A DNA stretch of 64,000 nucleotides from NCBI RefSeq assembly GCF_000721705.1, contig NZ_JOJL01000022.1, forward strand, positions 45,654 through 109,653. Reading direction: 5' to 3'. Positions 42,974-53,521 of this stretch are shown one piece after another. This stretch comes from Actinoplanes subtropicus. Its GTDB lineage: Bacteria > Actinomycetota > Actinomycetes > Mycobacteriales > Micromonosporaceae. Every line of letters begins with the position of its first letter. Positions within the stretch are counted from its first letter, which is position 1. The notes beneath the pieces were generated by a model. The model had not been told where the DNA came from, made no database searches, and was given only the letters and a program-made list of their open reading frames with translations. The translations under genes and the position numbers were made by a program.

Positions 42974-45417
42974 CGACAGCGATCCATCAGCGTATTGCCT
43001 CGGAGCTCGGGGTTCGGGAGGGGCAGGTCACCGCGGCGGTCGATCTGCTCGACGGCGGGGCCACGGTGCCGTTCATCGCGCGGTACCGCAAGGAGGTCAC
43101 CGGCCAGCTCGACGACACGCAGCTGCGCACGCTCGAGGAGCGCCTCGGCTACCTGCGGGAGCTCGAGGAGCGGCGGGCCGCGGTGCTGGAGTCGATCCGC
43201 TCGCAGGGCAAGCTCGACGACGCGCTCGAGCAGGCGATCCTGGCCGCCGACTCGAAGGCCCGGCTCGAGGACATCTACCTGCCGTACAAGCCGAAGCGGC
43301 GGACCCGGGCGCAGATCGCCCGCGAGGCCGGCCTCGAGCCGCTCGCCGACCAGCTGCTCGGCGACCCGGCCCTGGACCCCAAGGCGACCGCAACAGCGTT
43401 CATCGACGCCGACAAGGGCGTCGCGGACGAGGCAGCGGCGCTCGACGGCGCCCGGGCCATCCTGATCGAGCGGTTCGCCGAGGACGCCGACCTGATCGGC
43501 GACCTGCGCGAGCAGATGTGGACCCGCGGCCGCCTGCTCGCCAAGGTGCGCGACGGCAAGCAGACCGAGGGTGCCAAGTTCGCGGACTACTTCGACTTCG
43601 CCGAGCCGTACGCCAAATTGCCCTCGCACCGCATCCTGGCGATGTTCCGCGGCGAGAAGGAGGACGTCCTCGACCTCACCATGGAACCGCACCCGGAGGA
43701 GGACGAGGGCTACTTCGAGGCGCGCATCGCCGGCCGCAACAACATCTCGGACCAGGGGCGGCCCGGCGACCGCTGGCTGCTCGACACGGTCCGCTGGACG
43801 TGGCGCACCCGGGTGCTCATCCACCTCGGCGCCGACCTACGGGTGCGGCTCTGGCAGGCGGCCGAGGACGAGGCGGTCCGGGTCTTCGCGGCGAACCTGC
43901 GGGACCTGCTGCTGGCCGCGCCGGCCGGCACCCGGGCCACGATGGGGCTGGACCCGGGATTCCGTACGGGCGTGAAGGTCGCCGTGGTCGACTCCACCGG
44001 CAAGGTGGTCGCCACCGACGTGATCTACCCGCACGTGCCGCAGAACAAGTGGGACGAGTCGATCCACCGGCTCGCCGCGCTGGCGAGCAAGCACCACGTG
44101 GACCTGATCGCGATCGGCAACGGCACCGCCTCGCGGGAGACCGACAAGCTGGCCGGCGACCTGATCAAGCGGCACCCCGAGGCGAAGCTGACCAAGGTGA
44201 TGGTGTCCGAGGCGGGCGCGTCGGTCTACAGCGCCTCGGCGTACGCGGCCCAGGAACTGCCCGGCATGGACGTGTCGCTGCGCGGCGCGGTCTCCATCGC
44301 CCGCCGCCTGCAGGACCCCCTGGCCGAGCTCGTGAAGATCGACCCGCGCTCGATCGGCGTCGGCCAGTACCAGCACGACCTGTCCGAGTCGAAGCTCTCC
44401 AAGTCGCTCGACGCGGTCGTGGAGGACTGTGTGAACGCGGTCGGCGTGGACGTGAACACCGCCTCGGCGCCGCTGCTCACCCGGGTCTCCGGGATCGGCG
44501 CCGGCCTGGCCGAGAACATCGTGCTGCACCGGGACGCGAACGGGCCGTTCCGGACCCGCAACGACATCAAGAAGGTGGCCCGGCTCGGCCCGAAGGCGTT
44601 CGAGCAGTGCGCCGGCTTCCTGCGCATCCCGGACGGCGACGACCCGCTCGACGCGTCCGCGGTGCACCCGGAGTCGTACCCGGTGGTCCGGACGATCCTG
44701 TCGACGGCCGGCGCGGACATCAAGACGCTGATCGGGAACTCGCCGCTGCTGCGGGCGCTGCGCCCCGAGCAGTTCGTGACCGACGCCGTCGGCCTGCCGA
44801 CCGTCACCGACATCCTGCGCGAACTGGACAAGCCGGGGCGGGACCCGCGGCCGGAGTTCCACACGGCGACGTTCGCCGAGGGCGTCGAGAAGATCGCCGA
44901 CCTCAAGCCGGGGATGGTCCTCGAGGGCGTGGTCACCAATGTGGCCGCGTTCGGCGCGTTCGTCGACATCGGCGTACACCAGGATGGTCTGGTCCATGTC
45001 TCCGCCCTGTCCAACACTTTCGTGAAAGATCCCCGGGACGTCGTCAAATCGGGCGATGTCGTGAAAGTTCGCGTTGTCGAGGTGGATGAGGCCAGAAAGC
45101 GCATCTCGCTCACGATGCGGCTGCAGGACGAGCCGGCCCAGCGCAAGCCGCGCGAGGACGGCCGGCCGGGCCAGCAACGGCAGGGCGGTGGTGGCCAGCA
45201 GCGTCAGGGCGGCGGCCAGCAACGGCAAGGTGGCGGCGGTGGTGGCCAGCAACGGCAAGGTGGCGGCGGTGGTGGCCAGCAGCGGCAAGGCGGCGGCCAG
45301 CGCGGCCAGCAAAAGGGCCAGCAAAAAGGCGGCCAGCGTCAGGGCGGAGGCGGCGGCGCCCCGATGAACGACGAGATGGCCGCGGCGCTGCGCCGGGCCG
45401 GTCTGATCAAGGACTGA
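42970..45417 (+). CDS. tex: Tex-family RNA-binding transcription accessory protein
   Basis: 815 residues. The Tex order is complete: an N-terminal helical domain ([38 protein letters not shown]), a YqgF-like RNase H fold ([16 protein letters not shown]), helix-hairpin-helix segments ([16 protein letters not shown] ... [27 protein letters not shown]) and a C-terminal S1 domain ([31 protein letters not shown]). The last 90 residues are a QQRQGGGG low-complexity tail, an addition seen in some actinomycete Tex proteins, before a short [17 protein letters not shown] end. It is coupled to the LuxR-type gene. Confidence 0.95.
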   Translation: MTTAIHQRIASELGVREGQVTAAVDLLDGGATVPFIARYRKEVTGQLDDTQLRTLEERLGYLRELEERRAAVLESIRSQGKLDDALEQAILAADSKARLEDIYLPYKPKRRTRAQIAREAGLEPLADQLLGDPALDPKATATAFIDADKGVADEAAALDGARAILIERFAEDADLIGDLREQMWTRGRLLAKVRDGKQTEGAKFADYFDFAEPYAKLPSHRILAMFRGEKEDVLDLTMEPHPEEDEGYFEARIAGRNNISDQGRPGDRWLLDTVRWTWRTRVLIHLGADLRVRLWQAAEDEAVRVFAANLRDLLLAAPAGTRATMGLDPGFRTGVKVAVVDSTGKVVATDVIYPHVPQNKWDESIHRLAALASKHHVDLIAIGNGTASRETDKLAGDLIKRHPEAKLTKVMVSEAGASVYSASAYAAQELPGMDVSLRGAVSIARRLQDPLAELVKIDPRSIGVGQYQHDLSESKLSKSLDAVVEDCVNAVGVDVNTASAPLLTRVSGIGAGLAENIVLHRDANGPFRTRNDIKKVARLGPKAFEQCAGFLRIPDGDDPLDASAVHPESYPVVRTILSTAGADIKTLIGNSPLLRALRPEQFVTDAVGLPTVTDILRELDKPGRDPRPEFHTATFAEGVEKIADLKPGMVLEGVVTNVAAFGAFVDIGVHQDGLVHVSALSNTFVKDPRDVVKSGDVVKVRVVEVDEARKRISLTMRLQDEPAQRKPREDGRPGQQRQGGGGQQRQGGGQQRQGGGGGGQQRQGGGGGGQQRQGGGQRGQQKGQQKGGQRQGGGGGAPMNDEMAAALRRAGLIKD

Positions 45418-45423
45418 GCGTCA

Positions 45424-45453
45424 CTGAGGCCGGGCGGGAACGTCCGGCCTCAG
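45424..45453. terminator. Bidirectional hairpin between tex and the kinase gene
   Basis: CTGAGGCCGG (45424-45433) and its exact inverse CCGGCCTCAG (45444-45453) form a 10-base-pair stem with a 10-base loop, seven bases after the tex stop. Its right arm includes the stop codon of the convergent kinase gene. There is no U-tract, as is common in actinomycetes. Confidence 0.7.
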
Positions 45454-47162
45454 GGCAGACCCCAGATGCGTACGTCGGAGAAGGCCACCTCGTAGGGAAC
45501 GGCCGTCGGCGCTCCACCGTCGGTGTAGATGCCCAGCGCCACGTGCCCGCCGGTGATCTCCGGGTCGGTCAGCGGCACGACGCCCAGCGACACCCCGTCC
45601 TGGCTGAGCTCCAGCTCGCCGCCGACGGCCCGCAGCCCGATCCGGACCGGGTCGCCGCCCACCAGCAGCGGCCGGTCGAGCGGGAACGACCGGATCGTGG
45701 TCACCCCCTGCGACTTGTGCGTGCCCACCGAGATCTTGTCGGCGCACACCCGGACCAGGTAGCCCTTCCACGGCGCGAACCGGAACCAGATGCCCCCGCA
45801 GCTGTCCGGGGTCAGCAGCCGCACGCCCACCTCGGCCCGGAAATTGGCCGGCACCACGTCGTCCGGCCCGGAGCAGCGGTACAGGCCCGCCTTCGCCCGC
45901 TCCGCGACCAGCGCGCCGTCCCGGAACAAGCAGTCCGCCTTCTCCGTCGCCAGCGTGGCCGGCTGCCAGTAGCGGGGATGGCTCAGCTGGTCCTGGATGA
46001 TCAGGGTCTCCGCGCTCGCGCTGGGTTGCGGCCCGACCGCGTCGGCGCGGTTGCCCATCCGGCCCACCACCACCATCAGCGCGCCGGCGGCGACGGCCAG
46101 GATCAGCGCCGCGATCGCGACCGGCAGGAACCAGCGGCGGGCCGGCTCGGGCGGGGGCGGGCCGGCCGGCGGCACCGGCATCTCGGAGATCGGCACCGTC
46201 ACGATCGTGTTCTCGTCGTAGCCGACCAGGGTCCGGCCGTCGCCGGCCACCCCGGTGACCGCCTGCGCCTCGGCCGCCGCCGCGCGCAGGTCGGGCTGGC
46301 CGGCCAGCGCCGCCGAGGTGGCGGCCGGCTGGGTGGGGCCGGAGACCAGCAGGTCGAGCAGCTCGCGGGCGCTCGGCCGGTTGGCCGGGTCCTTCTCCAG
46401 CGCGTGCGCGACCAGGTCACGCAGCTGCCCGGTCAGGCCGGTGAGCTCCGGCGGCTGGGTGAGGATCCGGGCGGCGGTGGCCGGTGGCGAGTCGGCCGCG
46501 AAGGGGGTGCGGCCCATTCCCGCGTACGCCACGACGCTGCCCCACGCGAAGACGTCCGCCGCCGGGGTCAGCGGTGCGTCGGCGTCGCCGAACCGCTCCG
46601 GCGCCATGTACGCCACCGTGCCGACCATCTGCCCGTCGCCGGTGTTGCCGTTGGTCGCCGCCTCCATCGCCCGGGCGATCCCGAAGTCGATCACCTTGGG
46701 GCTGCCCGGGGCGAGCAGCACGTTGCGCGGCTTGAGGTCGCGGTGGATCACCCCGGCGCCGTGGATCGCGGTCAGCGCGGTGGCCACCCCGATCGCCACG
46801 CTGTGCAGGTTGGCCGCCGTCAGCGGGCCGCGCTCCTCGACCACGTGCGCCAGGGTGGGGCCGTCCACGTACTCGACCACCAGGTACGGCCGGTCGTGGT
46901 CGGGGTCGGCGTCGAGCACCTCGGCCGTGCAGAACGGGGGCACCTGCCGGGCGCGGGCCACCTCGCTGCGGAACCGGCGGCGGAACTCGTCGTCGGGGGC
47001 CAGGTCGGCGCGGACCACCTTGACGGCGACCAGCACCCCGCCGGCCGTCCGCGCCAGGTAGACGGTGCCCATGCCGCCCTCGCCGAGGCGGCCGACGATC
47101 TCGTACTCGCCCAAGGCGCGCGGATCGTGCGGGCGCAGCGGCTCCGTACGGTCCCCAAGCAT
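45450..47162 (-). CDS. Membrane Ser/Thr protein kinase with LamG-like ectodomain
   Basis: 570 residues. The PknB-type kinase domain (20-275) has GRLGEGGMGTVYLA, VAVKVV, the catalytic loop VIHRDLKPRNVLL, VIDFGIAR and the activation segment end VGTVAYMAPERFG, all intact. A Pro-rich juxtamembrane stretch precedes one membrane helix (FLPVAIAALILAVAAGALMVVV, near 345-365). The outer domain (370-570) is beta-rich with four Cys (ADCLF, YRCSG, DSCGGIWF, VRVCADK), resembling concanavalin/LamG-type folds rather than PASTA repeats. The extracellular ligand is unknown. It is convergent with tex. Confidence 0.9.
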   Translation of the reverse strand: MLGDRTEPLRPHDPRALGEYEIVGRLGEGGMGTVYLARTAGGVLVAVKVVRADLAPDDEFRRRFRSEVARARQVPPFCTAEVLDADPDHDRPYLVVEYVDGPTLAHVVEERGPLTAANLHSVAIGVATALTAIHGAGVIHRDLKPRNVLLAPGSPKVIDFGIARAMEAATNGNTGDGQMVGTVAYMAPERFGDADAPLTPAADVFAWGSVVAYAGMGRTPFAADSPPATAARILTQPPELTGLTGQLRDLVAHALEKDPANRPSARELLDLLVSGPTQPAATSAALAGQPDLRAAAAEAQAVTGVAGDGRTLVGYDENTIVTVPISEMPVPPAGPPPPEPARRWFLPVAIAALILAVAAGALMVVVGRMGNRADAVGPQPSASAETLIIQDQLSHPRYWQPATLATEKADCLFRDGALVAERAKAGLYRCSGPDDVVPANFRAEVGVRLLTPDSCGGIWFRFAPWKGYLVRVCADKISVGTHKSQGVTTIRSFPLDRPLLVGGDPVRIGLRAVGGELELSQDGVSLGVVPLTDPEITGGHVALGIYTDGGAPTAVPYEVAFSDVRIWGLP

Positions 47163-47264
47163 GAAAGTCCCCCCGAATATGGCGCCGTCACTCTATCTGC
47201 CGCCGCGGGCGCGGGCGTAGACCCTCCCCGCGGGTTGTGGCCGAATAGCGTCATGCTGAGGGGC

Positions 47265-48005
47265 ATGGACCAACGCCTCTCGGTCGCGCCCGTCGTGCCG
47301 CACTTCGCCGCCGCGGTCCGCGAGGTGGCCGGGGTGACCGCCTTCTATGCCGGCGGGTCGATCGGCTCGGGCGACTACCGGCCCGGGATCAGCGACCTCG
47401 ACCTGGTCGCGGTGCTCGGCGCGCCGCTCGGCCGGCCCCGCCGGGAGCGGCTGCGGAAGGTGCACCGGACGATCGGGGCGGCCAGGCTGCACTGCGCGTA
47501 CGTGCCGGTGACCGAGATCGCCGACCTCTCGGTCAAGCACGTGAACTGGGCCCACGAGCGGATGTTCCACCGTACGCTCAGCGGCATCTCTCGCGCCGAG
47601 CTGCACCAGTTCGGCGTCACCGTGTACGGGCCGCCGCCCGGTGACCTGGTGCCGGCCGTCTCCGGGGAGGCGCTCTCCGAGGCGGCCCGGGTCGAGCTGC
47701 GCGGGTACTGGACCGGCGCGGTGCGGCGGTCCCGGGTGTGGCGTACCGACCTGCATGTGGATCTCGGTCTCACCACCGTGTCCCGGGCGGACGTGACGAT
47801 CGCCGAGGGCCGGCTGATCACCAAGCGGGAGGCGATCGACCGGCTGCCCGCGCTCGGTGTCCCCGAGGAGCTGGCCGCCGAGATCCGGCGGCGGCGGGCG
47901 GGGGAGCGGGTGGAGCTGTCCGAGCCGGAGATCCGGGCCCGGGCCGTGCTGGTCCGCCGGATCATGCGGGAGCAGCTGGACCGGCTGCTTCAGTCGCCGG
48001 CGTAG
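47265..48005 (+). CDS. Nucleotidyltransferase-domain protein (aminoglycoside adenylyltransferase-like)
   Basis: 246 residues from the ATG at 47265, with GAGGGG just upstream. An ATG at 47253 is also in frame. The Pol-beta-type motif is AFYAGGSIGSGDYRPGISDLDLVAV, i.e. GS-x9-DxD, with the metal-binding Asp residues present. The C-terminal helices (EAIDRLPALGVPEELAAEIRRRRAGE) resemble AadA-like proteins. Whether it inactivates an antibiotic is unknown. The last 16 bases overlap the convergent GH16 gene. Confidence 0.78.
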   Translation: MDQRLSVAPVVPHFAAAVREVAGVTAFYAGGSIGSGDYRPGISDLDLVAVLGAPLGRPRRERLRKVHRTIGAARLHCAYVPVTEIADLSVKHVNWAHERMFHRTLSGISRAELHQFGVTVYGPPPGDLVPAVSGEALSEAARVELRGYWTGAVRRSRVWRTDLHVDLGLTTVSRADVTIAEGRLITKREAIDRLPALGVPEELAAEIRRRRAGERVELSEPEIRARAVLVRRIMREQLDRLLQSPA

Positions 48006-48844
48006 GAGTAGCCGCGGACCCAGTCGACGTGCATGGCGACCCGGGCCGGGGTGGCGGCGGTGCGGCACTCCACGAACGCGTCGCAGCCCTGGTCGAGCTG
48101 GATCGCCAGGTGCATCGCCGAGGTGGTCGGCACCAGCCCGGCGGTCCGGTCGTCGAGCCCGACCGTCCACTGCTTCGAGCCGTCCAGGTAGAACGTCACG
48201 TGGTCGGGCGTCCAGTCCACGCTCATCACGTGCCAGGCGGTGAAGTCGGCGATGGTCGAGTGGCCCAGCCGGTCGTTGTTCGCGTGGTTGTGCACGAAGC
48301 TGTTCGCGTAGGCGCGGGCGCCCCGGTTCACCTCGGCGATGTCGATCTCGCCGTCGTCCGGCCACTTCTCGCTCTGCGGCCAGAGCAGCGCGATCGCCGA
48401 GTAGCCGGCGCCCCGGTCCACCCGGAAGCAGACGTCGACGTGCGCGTACATGAGGTTGACGTCGTTGGAGAGCCCGCCCGAGACGTCCCGGCCGTCCGCG
48501 CCCTTGCCGCCGCTGATCCGCAGCTCGCCGCCGCCGACGGTGACCCGGGAGGCGTCCCGCGGCGGCTTGCCGGCCGGGCTGTCGTAGACCGACCACCTGC
48601 CGGTGTCCAGCCGGGTGCCGGTGAAGTCGTCGGCGAACGCCAGCGGCCCCCAGCCCTTCGGCGCGGCGGGCTTCTTGCAGCCGCCGCGCACGGCGGCGGC
48701 GGCGGACGAGGTGGCCGGGGCCGGCGACACGCTCCCGGTGGCGGCCCAGTCCGGCGTGCTCGTGCCGTCGCCGCAGGCGGCCAGCAGCAGGGCGGTGGCC
48801 ACGGCGGCCCACCCGGCGCGCCCGTATCCTCGGCGGATGCTCAT
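47990..48844 (-). CDS. GH16 glycoside hydrolase lipoprotein
   Basis: About 284 residues from the ATG at 48844. The lipobox LLLAACG near residue 25 predicts a lipid-anchored exoprotein. The GH16 jelly roll carries the catalytic motif WPDDGEIDIAEVN (E-x-D-x-A-E). FADDFTGTRLDTGRWSVYD at its start and AWHVMSVDWTPDHVTFYLDG near the end are typical of bacterial endo-beta-1,3-glucanases and related GH16 enzymes. Subfamily specificity is not assignable. The start overlaps the divergent acetyltransferase start by eight bases and the 3' end overlaps the nucleotidyltransferase. Confidence 0.87.
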   Translation of the reverse strand: MSIRRGYGRAGWAAVATALLLAACGDGTSTPDWAATGSVSPAPATSSAAAAVRGGCKKPAAPKGWGPLAFADDFTGTRLDTGRWSVYDSPAGKPPRDASRVTVGGGELRISGGKGADGRDVSGGLSNDVNLMYAHVDVCFRVDRGAGYSAIALLWPQSEKWPDDGEIDIAEVNRGARAYANSFVHNHANNDRLGHSTIADFTAWHVMSVDWTPDHVTFYLDGSKQWTVGLDDRTAGLVPTTSAMHLAIQLDQGCDAFVECRTAATPARVAMHVDWVRGYSYAGD

Positions 48845-49391
48845 CACCACGGATCGGCTCCTGCTTCGTCGCTTCCGGGTCACCGACGCGCCGGTGCTGG
48901 CGGAGTACCGGTCGGACCCCGAGGTGGCCCACTACCAGTCGTGGGACGCGCCGTTCCCGCTGCTGCGGGCCGAGACGGCGGTGGCCGGCTTCATGGCCGC
49001 CGACCCGGACAAGCCCGGCTGGTTCCAGTACGCGATCGAGCGTATCGCCGACAAAGCACTCATCGGGGACGTAGCCGTACATTTGCATGACAACCTGCTG
49101 CAGGCCGAGATCGGCTTCACCCTGGCCCGCGCCTTCCAGGGGCAGGGGTACGCCACCGAGGCCGTGCACGCCGTCCTCGACCGGCTCTTCCGGCTGCAGG
49201 GCCTGCACAAGGTGACCGGCGAGTGCGACGCCCGGAACGCGCCCTCGGCGGCGCTGATGGAGCGGCTCGGCTTCACCCGGGAGGGCCGGCTGCGGCAGCA
49301 GACCTTCATCAAGGGCGAGTGGACCGACGACCTGATCTACGGTCTGCTGGCTACCGAATGGTTGAATGACGATCACCTTGATGTGGTGTAG
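48837..49391 (+). CDS. GNAT-family N-acetyltransferase (RimJ/RimL type)
   Basis: 184 residues. The pattern is of the RimJ/RimL protein-N-terminal acetyltransferase group: ITTDRLLLRRFRVTDAPVLAEYRSDPEVAHYQSW at the start, the acetyl-CoA loop RAFQGQGYATEAVHAVLDRLF, and CDARNAPSAALMERLGFTREGRLRQ before the last strand. The substrate is unknown. The ATG lies within the first codons of the divergent GH16 gene, so the two promoters must lie inside each other's coding regions. The following DUF4240 gene begins at or just after its stop. Confidence 0.88.
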   Translation: MLITTDRLLLRRFRVTDAPVLAEYRSDPEVAHYQSWDAPFPLLRAETAVAGFMAADPDKPGWFQYAIERIADKALIGDVAVHLHDNLLQAEIGFTLARAFQGQGYATEAVHAVLDRLFRLQGLHKVTGECDARNAPSAALMERLGFTREGRLRQQTFIKGEWTDDLIYGLLATEWLNDDHLDVV

Positions 49392-49398
49392 TGCCGGG

Positions 49399-49956
49399 GT
49401 GGATCTCGAAGAGTTCTGGGCGCTGATCGAGCGCAGCGGGCGGGAATCGGCCGACCCGGAGGAGCGGACCGACCGGCTGACCGACGAGTTGGCGGCCTAC
49501 GAGCCGGACGACATCGTCGACTTCCAGTTGCACGTGGACGCGTTGCGAGATCGCGTGGACAACCACCGGCTGTGGGGCGCGGCGTGGCTGGTCTGCGGCG
49601 GGGTCTGCGACGAGGACGGCTTCTGGTACTTCCAGGCCTGGCTGATCGGGCAGGGCCGGGACGTGTACGAGGCGGTGGCCGCCGACCCGGACGCGCTGGC
49701 CGACGTCCCGGCCGTAAGGGAGCTGGCCGGCCGGGACAGCGAGGACTGGGACGAGGCCGAGTGGCCCGGCTGGGAGAGCCTCGACGACGTGGCCGAGGAC
49801 GCGTACGAGGAGGCCACCGACGGCGACCTCGAGCGGGTGCTGCTGGAGCGCGGGCACGACTTCCGGCTCGCCCCGCAGCCCACGGACGCCTCCTGGGACT
49901 TCGAGGACGACGAGGAGATGGAGCGCCGCTACCCGCGCCTCACGAAGATCTTCTGA
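49399..49956 (+). CDS. DUF4240 domain protein
   Basis: About 185 residues. VDLEEFWALIERS at the start, LAAYEPDDIVDFQLHVDALRD and LWGAAWLVCGGVCDEDGFWYFQAWLIGQGRDVYEAVAADPDAL match DUF4240 closely. Family members often occur alone and have no known function. The protein is very acidic. I chose the GTG at 49399 because family members start at this point. In-frame ATGs at 49366 and 49381 are possible and would overlap the acetyltransferase gene. Confidence 0.83.
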   Translation: MDLEEFWALIERSGRESADPEERTDRLTDELAAYEPDDIVDFQLHVDALRDRVDNHRLWGAAWLVCGGVCDEDGFWYFQAWLIGQGRDVYEAVAADPDALADVPAVRELAGRDSEDWDEAEWPGWESLDDVAEDAYEEATDGDLERVLLERGHDFRLAPQPTDASWDFEDDEEMERRYPRLTKIF

Positions 49957-50033
49957 CCCGATGTTTTCGTCGCCCGGCCGATGAGTTCTCCGCTCCTAGG
50001 CTGTCTACCTGTGCGACGACAGGAGGGGGCGCG

Positions 50034-51227
50034 ATGAGCAGCGCGAAGGTTCTGGTGGCGGGGGCGAGCATCGCGGGGCCGGCGCTGGCCCACTGGCTGC
50101 GCCGGCGGGGTGCCGAGGTGACCGTGGTGGAACGGGCGCCCGAGCTGCGGCCCGGCGGGCAGGCGGTGGACGCGCGCGGGGTGGCCCGGGAGGTCATCCG
50201 GCGGATGGGGCTGGACGCGGCGGTCCGCGCGGCCCGGACCGCGACCGCGGGCGCGTACACCGTGGACGTGGACGGGAACGTGCTGGAGACCTTCCGCGCG
50301 GACGACGACGGCGGTGACGGGTACATCGCGGAGATCGAGATCCTGCGCGGCGACCTCTCCCGGGTGCTGTACGACGACACCCGCGACGGCGTCGAGTACC
50401 TCTTCGGCGACCGGATCGCCGAGCTCACCCAGGACGCGGACGGGGTCGACGTGGTCTTCGAGGGCGGCGACCGGCGGCGCTTCGACCTGGCGATCGGGGC
50501 GGACGGGCTGCACTCGGCGCTGCGCGCGATGGTCTTCGGCCCGCGCGAGCGGTTCGTCCGCCATCTCGGGCGGATGCTGTCCTACTACACGGTGCCCAAC
50601 GAGTTCGGGCTGGACCGCTGGCTTCTGGACTACCAGGAGCCCGGGGCCGGGCGCTCGGCCGGCCTGCGGCCCATCCAGGACGCCACCCGGGCGATCGCGA
50701 TGTTCTCCTTCCGCGCGCCCGATCTCGACGTCGACCACCGCGACGTCGCGGCGCAGAAGCGCGTGCTGCGCGAGCGGATGACCGGCATGGGCTGGCTGAC
50801 CCCGCGCATCCTCGCGCACCTGGACGACACCCCGGATTTCTACCTGGACCAGGCCGCCCAGGTGGTGATGGACCGCTGGTCGAGCGGACGGGTCGGGCTG
50901 ATCGGGGACGCGGCGTTCAGCTCCTCGCCGTATTCCGGGCAGGGCACCGGGCTGGCCCTGGTCGGCGCCTACCTCCTGGCCGGGGAGCTGGCCGCCGCCG
51001 GGTGGGACCCGGCGGCCGGGTTCGCCGGCTACGAGCGGCGGATGCGCCCGTTCGTCGAGGCCAACCAGGAGATCGGCCGGTTGCACGTGCGCAGCCTGGA
51101 CGGCCCGGGCCCGGACGCCGGGCCCGGCCCGGAGGAGTGGCCCATGGACCTGATCGACCGCGCGATCAACGGCGTCGAGCTGCCCGGCTACGCGGGCGTG
51201 CCGGACTCCTCGCCGGTCAGGTCCTAG
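50034..51227 (+). CDS. FAD-dependent monooxygenase (PHBH/TetX group)
   Basis: 397 residues, with AGGAGGGGG seven bases before the ATG. The dinucleotide-binding loop is VLVAGASIAGPALAHWLRRRGAEVTVVERAP (GxSIAGP variant). The ribose-binding DG motif is FDLAIGADGLHSALR. The second FAD motif is RVGLIGDAAFSSSPYSGQGTGLALVGAY. This set defines flavoprotein aromatic hydroxylases, and the GQAVDARGVA segment resembles tetracycline-hydroxylase-like members. The reaction is NAD(P)H- and O2-dependent hydroxylation. The substrate is unknown. Confidence 0.9.
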   Translation: MSSAKVLVAGASIAGPALAHWLRRRGAEVTVVERAPELRPGGQAVDARGVAREVIRRMGLDAAVRAARTATAGAYTVDVDGNVLETFRADDDGGDGYIAEIEILRGDLSRVLYDDTRDGVEYLFGDRIAELTQDADGVDVVFEGGDRRRFDLAIGADGLHSALRAMVFGPRERFVRHLGRMLSYYTVPNEFGLDRWLLDYQEPGAGRSAGLRPIQDATRAIAMFSFRAPDLDVDHRDVAAQKRVLRERMTGMGWLTPRILAHLDDTPDFYLDQAAQVVMDRWSSGRVGLIGDAAFSSSPYSGQGTGLALVGAYLLAGELAAAGWDPAAGFAGYERRMRPFVEANQEIGRLHVRSLDGPGPDAGPGPEEWPMDLIDRAINGVELPGYAGVPDSSPVRS

Positions 51228-51257
51228 GCCACTACGTCGAGCCGCGGTCGAGCTTGG

Positions 51258-51273
51258 GCCGGGCCCGCCCGGC
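51258..51273. terminator. GC hairpin between convergent monooxygenase and glgB
   Basis: GCCGGGC-CC-GCCCGGC is a perfect 7-base inverted repeat 31 bases past the monooxygenase stop and 86 bases past the glgB stop. It has no U-tract and the loop is very short, so this is a weak terminator call. Confidence 0.35.
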
Positions 51274-51358
51274 GGCCGGGGTCGGAGCTGGTGATGCGGC
51301 TCGCGGCCCGGTGTCCGCCGGGGACTCGTCCTCCCCGTACGGTATGGGATCTTGATCT

Positions 51359-53509
51359 TTATGGCTGGTGGCGGAGCCAGACCGCGCCCAGCGGGGGGAC
51401 GCGCAAGGAGACCGAGGCGTCGAAGCCGTGCCAGGGGAGGTCGTCGGTCGTGACCTCGCCGAGGTTGCCGACGCCGGAGCCGCCGTACAGCTCGGAGTCG
51501 GTGTTGATGACCTCGGCCCAGCGGCCGGTTTTCGGGAGGCCGATGCGGTAGCCCTCGAACGGGATGGCGGCGAAGTTGACGATGCACGCCATCGTGTCGC
51601 CGTTGGGGGCGAAGCGGACGAACGAGAACGTGTTGTGCTGCGAGTCCTCGCTGGTGATCCAGCGGAAGCCGGACGGGGAGGTGTCCTGCGTCCAGATCGC
51701 CGGGGTGTCGCGGTACACCCGGTTCAGGTCTTTCACCAGGGCCTGGACGCCGCCGTACGACGGATTCTCCAGCAGTCCCCAGTCGAGCCCGCGCTCCTCG
51801 CTCCACTCCCGCATGTCGGCCAGCTCGCTGCCCATGAACAGCAGCTGCTTGCCGGTGAACGCCCACATGAAGCCGAGCAGCGCGCGGGTGTTGGCCAGTT
51901 TCTGCCACTCGTCGCCGGGCATCTTGCCGGCCAGAGAGCCCTTGCCGTGCACGACCTCGTCGTGGCTGATCGGCAGGATGTAGTTCTCGCTCCACGCGTA
52001 GACCGTCGCGAAGGTCATCTGGTGGTGGTGCCACTGCCGGTGGATCGGCTCCTTGGTCATGTAGGTCAAGGTGTCGTTCATCCAGCCCATGTTCCATTTG
52101 AAGCCGAAGCCGAGGCCGCCCAGGTGGGTGGGGCGGGTGACGCCGGGCCACGCGGTGGACTCCTCGGCGATCGTGATCACGCCGGGGTTGTTCTTGTAGA
52201 CGGTCGCGTTCATCTCCTGCAGGAAGCTGATCGCGTCCAGATTTTCCCGGCCGCCGTACTGGTTCGGGGTCCACTCGCCGTCCTTGCGGGAGTAGTCCAG
52301 GTAGAGCATCGAGGCGACCGCGTCGACCCGCAGGCCGTCGGCGTGGAACTCCTCGCACCAGTAGACCGCGTTGGCGACCAGGAAGTTGCGGACCTCCTTG
52401 CGGCCGAAGTCGAAGACGTACGTGCCCCAGTCGGGGTGCTCGCCGCGCCGCCAGTCGCCGTGCTCGTAGAGCGGGGTGCCGTCGAAGCGGGCCAGGGCCC
52501 ACTCGTCCTTGGGGAAGTGGGCCGGCACCCAGTCGAGGATCACCCCGATGCCCGCTTGGTGCAGTTTGTCGACCAGGTGCCGGAATTCGTCGGGATTGCC
52601 GAAACGGGAGGTCGGCGCGAAATATCCGGTCACCTGGTAGCCCCACGAGCCGCCGAACGGGTGCTCCATGACCGGCATCAGCTCGACGTGGGTGAAGCCC
52701 GTTTCGACCAGATATTTCGTGAGTTCGTCGGCCAATTCGGTATATGTCAGGCCGGGCTTCCACGATCCGAGGTGGACCTCGTAGATGCTCATCGGCTCCT
52801 GGTGCCACGCCTTCGACGCGCGCGACCGCATCCAGTCCGCATCGTCCCATTCGTACGACGATGCGTAGACGACCGAAGCCGTCGCCGGCGGGACCTCGGT
52901 GTGCTGAGCGAGGGGGTCGGCGTGCTCGCGCCACACCCCGTCCCGCCCGAGGATCTTGAACTTGTACTTGGAGCCGACGTGTGCGTCCGGAATGTACAGC
53001 TCCCAGACGCCGCTCGAGCCCAGCGACCGCATCGGCCACCCGTCGTACGGCCCCCAGCCGATGAAGTCGCCGACCACCTGCACGCCCCGCGCGCTCGGCG
53101 CCCACACCGCGAAGCCCACGCCGGTGCCGCGGGGCTGCGCGCCCAGCACCCGCCACAGCTTCTCGTGCCGGCCCTCGCCGATCAGGTGCAGGTCGAGCTC
53201 GCCGAGCGTGGGCAGGTGCCGGTACGGGTCGTCGACCGTCGTCCCGTCCACGTCGAGCCGGTAGTCGGTGACCGTGCCGGGCAGCTCGGCCGCGAACACG
53301 CCGGCGTCGTGCACCTTGACCATCTCGGTCCGCTCGTCGCCGGCCAGCACGGCCACCTTCTCGGCGCCCTTGCGCAGCGTGCGGATGACCGTGACATCGC
53401 CCGAGGGGTGGGCGCCCAGGATCGCGTGCGGGTCGTGCGTGTCGCCGGCCACCACGCCGTTCATGGCGCGCTGGTCGGCGGCGAGCGGGGAGGCGGGGTG
53501 GCCGATCAC
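51359..53509 (-). CDS. glgB: 1,4-alpha-glucan branching enzyme
   Basis: 716 residues, the normal length for bacterial GlgB. The N-terminal CBM48-type domains ([32 protein letters not shown]) are followed by the GH13 barrel with [23 protein letters not shown], the nucleophile region [15 protein letters not shown], the acid Glu in [12 protein letters not shown] and the [14 protein letters not shown] motif. It introduces alpha-1,6 branches into the linear glucan made by GlgE. It is last in the operon glgE-treS-mak-glgB, 12 bases after mak. Confidence 0.96.
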   Translation of the reverse strand: MIGHPASPLAADQRAMNGVVAGDTHDPHAILGAHPSGDVTVIRTLRKGAEKVAVLAGDERTEMVKVHDAGVFAAELPGTVTDYRLDVDGTTVDDPYRHLPTLGELDLHLIGEGRHEKLWRVLGAQPRGTGVGFAVWAPSARGVQVVGDFIGWGPYDGWPMRSLGSSGVWELYIPDAHVGSKYKFKILGRDGVWREHADPLAQHTEVPPATASVVYASSYEWDDADWMRSRASKAWHQEPMSIYEVHLGSWKPGLTYTELADELTKYLVETGFTHVELMPVMEHPFGGSWGYQVTGYFAPTSRFGNPDEFRHLVDKLHQAGIGVILDWVPAHFPKDEWALARFDGTPLYEHGDWRRGEHPDWGTYVFDFGRKEVRNFLVANAVYWCEEFHADGLRVDAVASMLYLDYSRKDGEWTPNQYGGRENLDAISFLQEMNATVYKNNPGVITIAEESTAWPGVTRPTHLGGLGFGFKWNMGWMNDTLTYMTKEPIHRQWHHHQMTFATVYAWSENYILPISHDEVVHGKGSLAGKMPGDEWQKLANTRALLGFMWAFTGKQLLFMGSELADMREWSEERGLDWGLLENPSYGGVQALVKDLNRVYRDTPAIWTQDTSPSGFRWITSEDSQHNTFSFVRFAPNGDTMACIVNFAAIPFEGYRIGLPKTGRWAEVINTDSELYGGSGVGNLGEVTTDDLPWHGFDASVSLRVPPLGAVWLRHQP

Positions 53510-53521
53510 GAGAATGGCTCC

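Noticed and set aside
47265..48005. Antibiotic-resistance call for the nucleotidyltransferase
   Set aside because: Only the general GS-x9-DxD nucleotidyltransferase motif is visible. Nothing in sequence or context shows aminoglycoside specificity.
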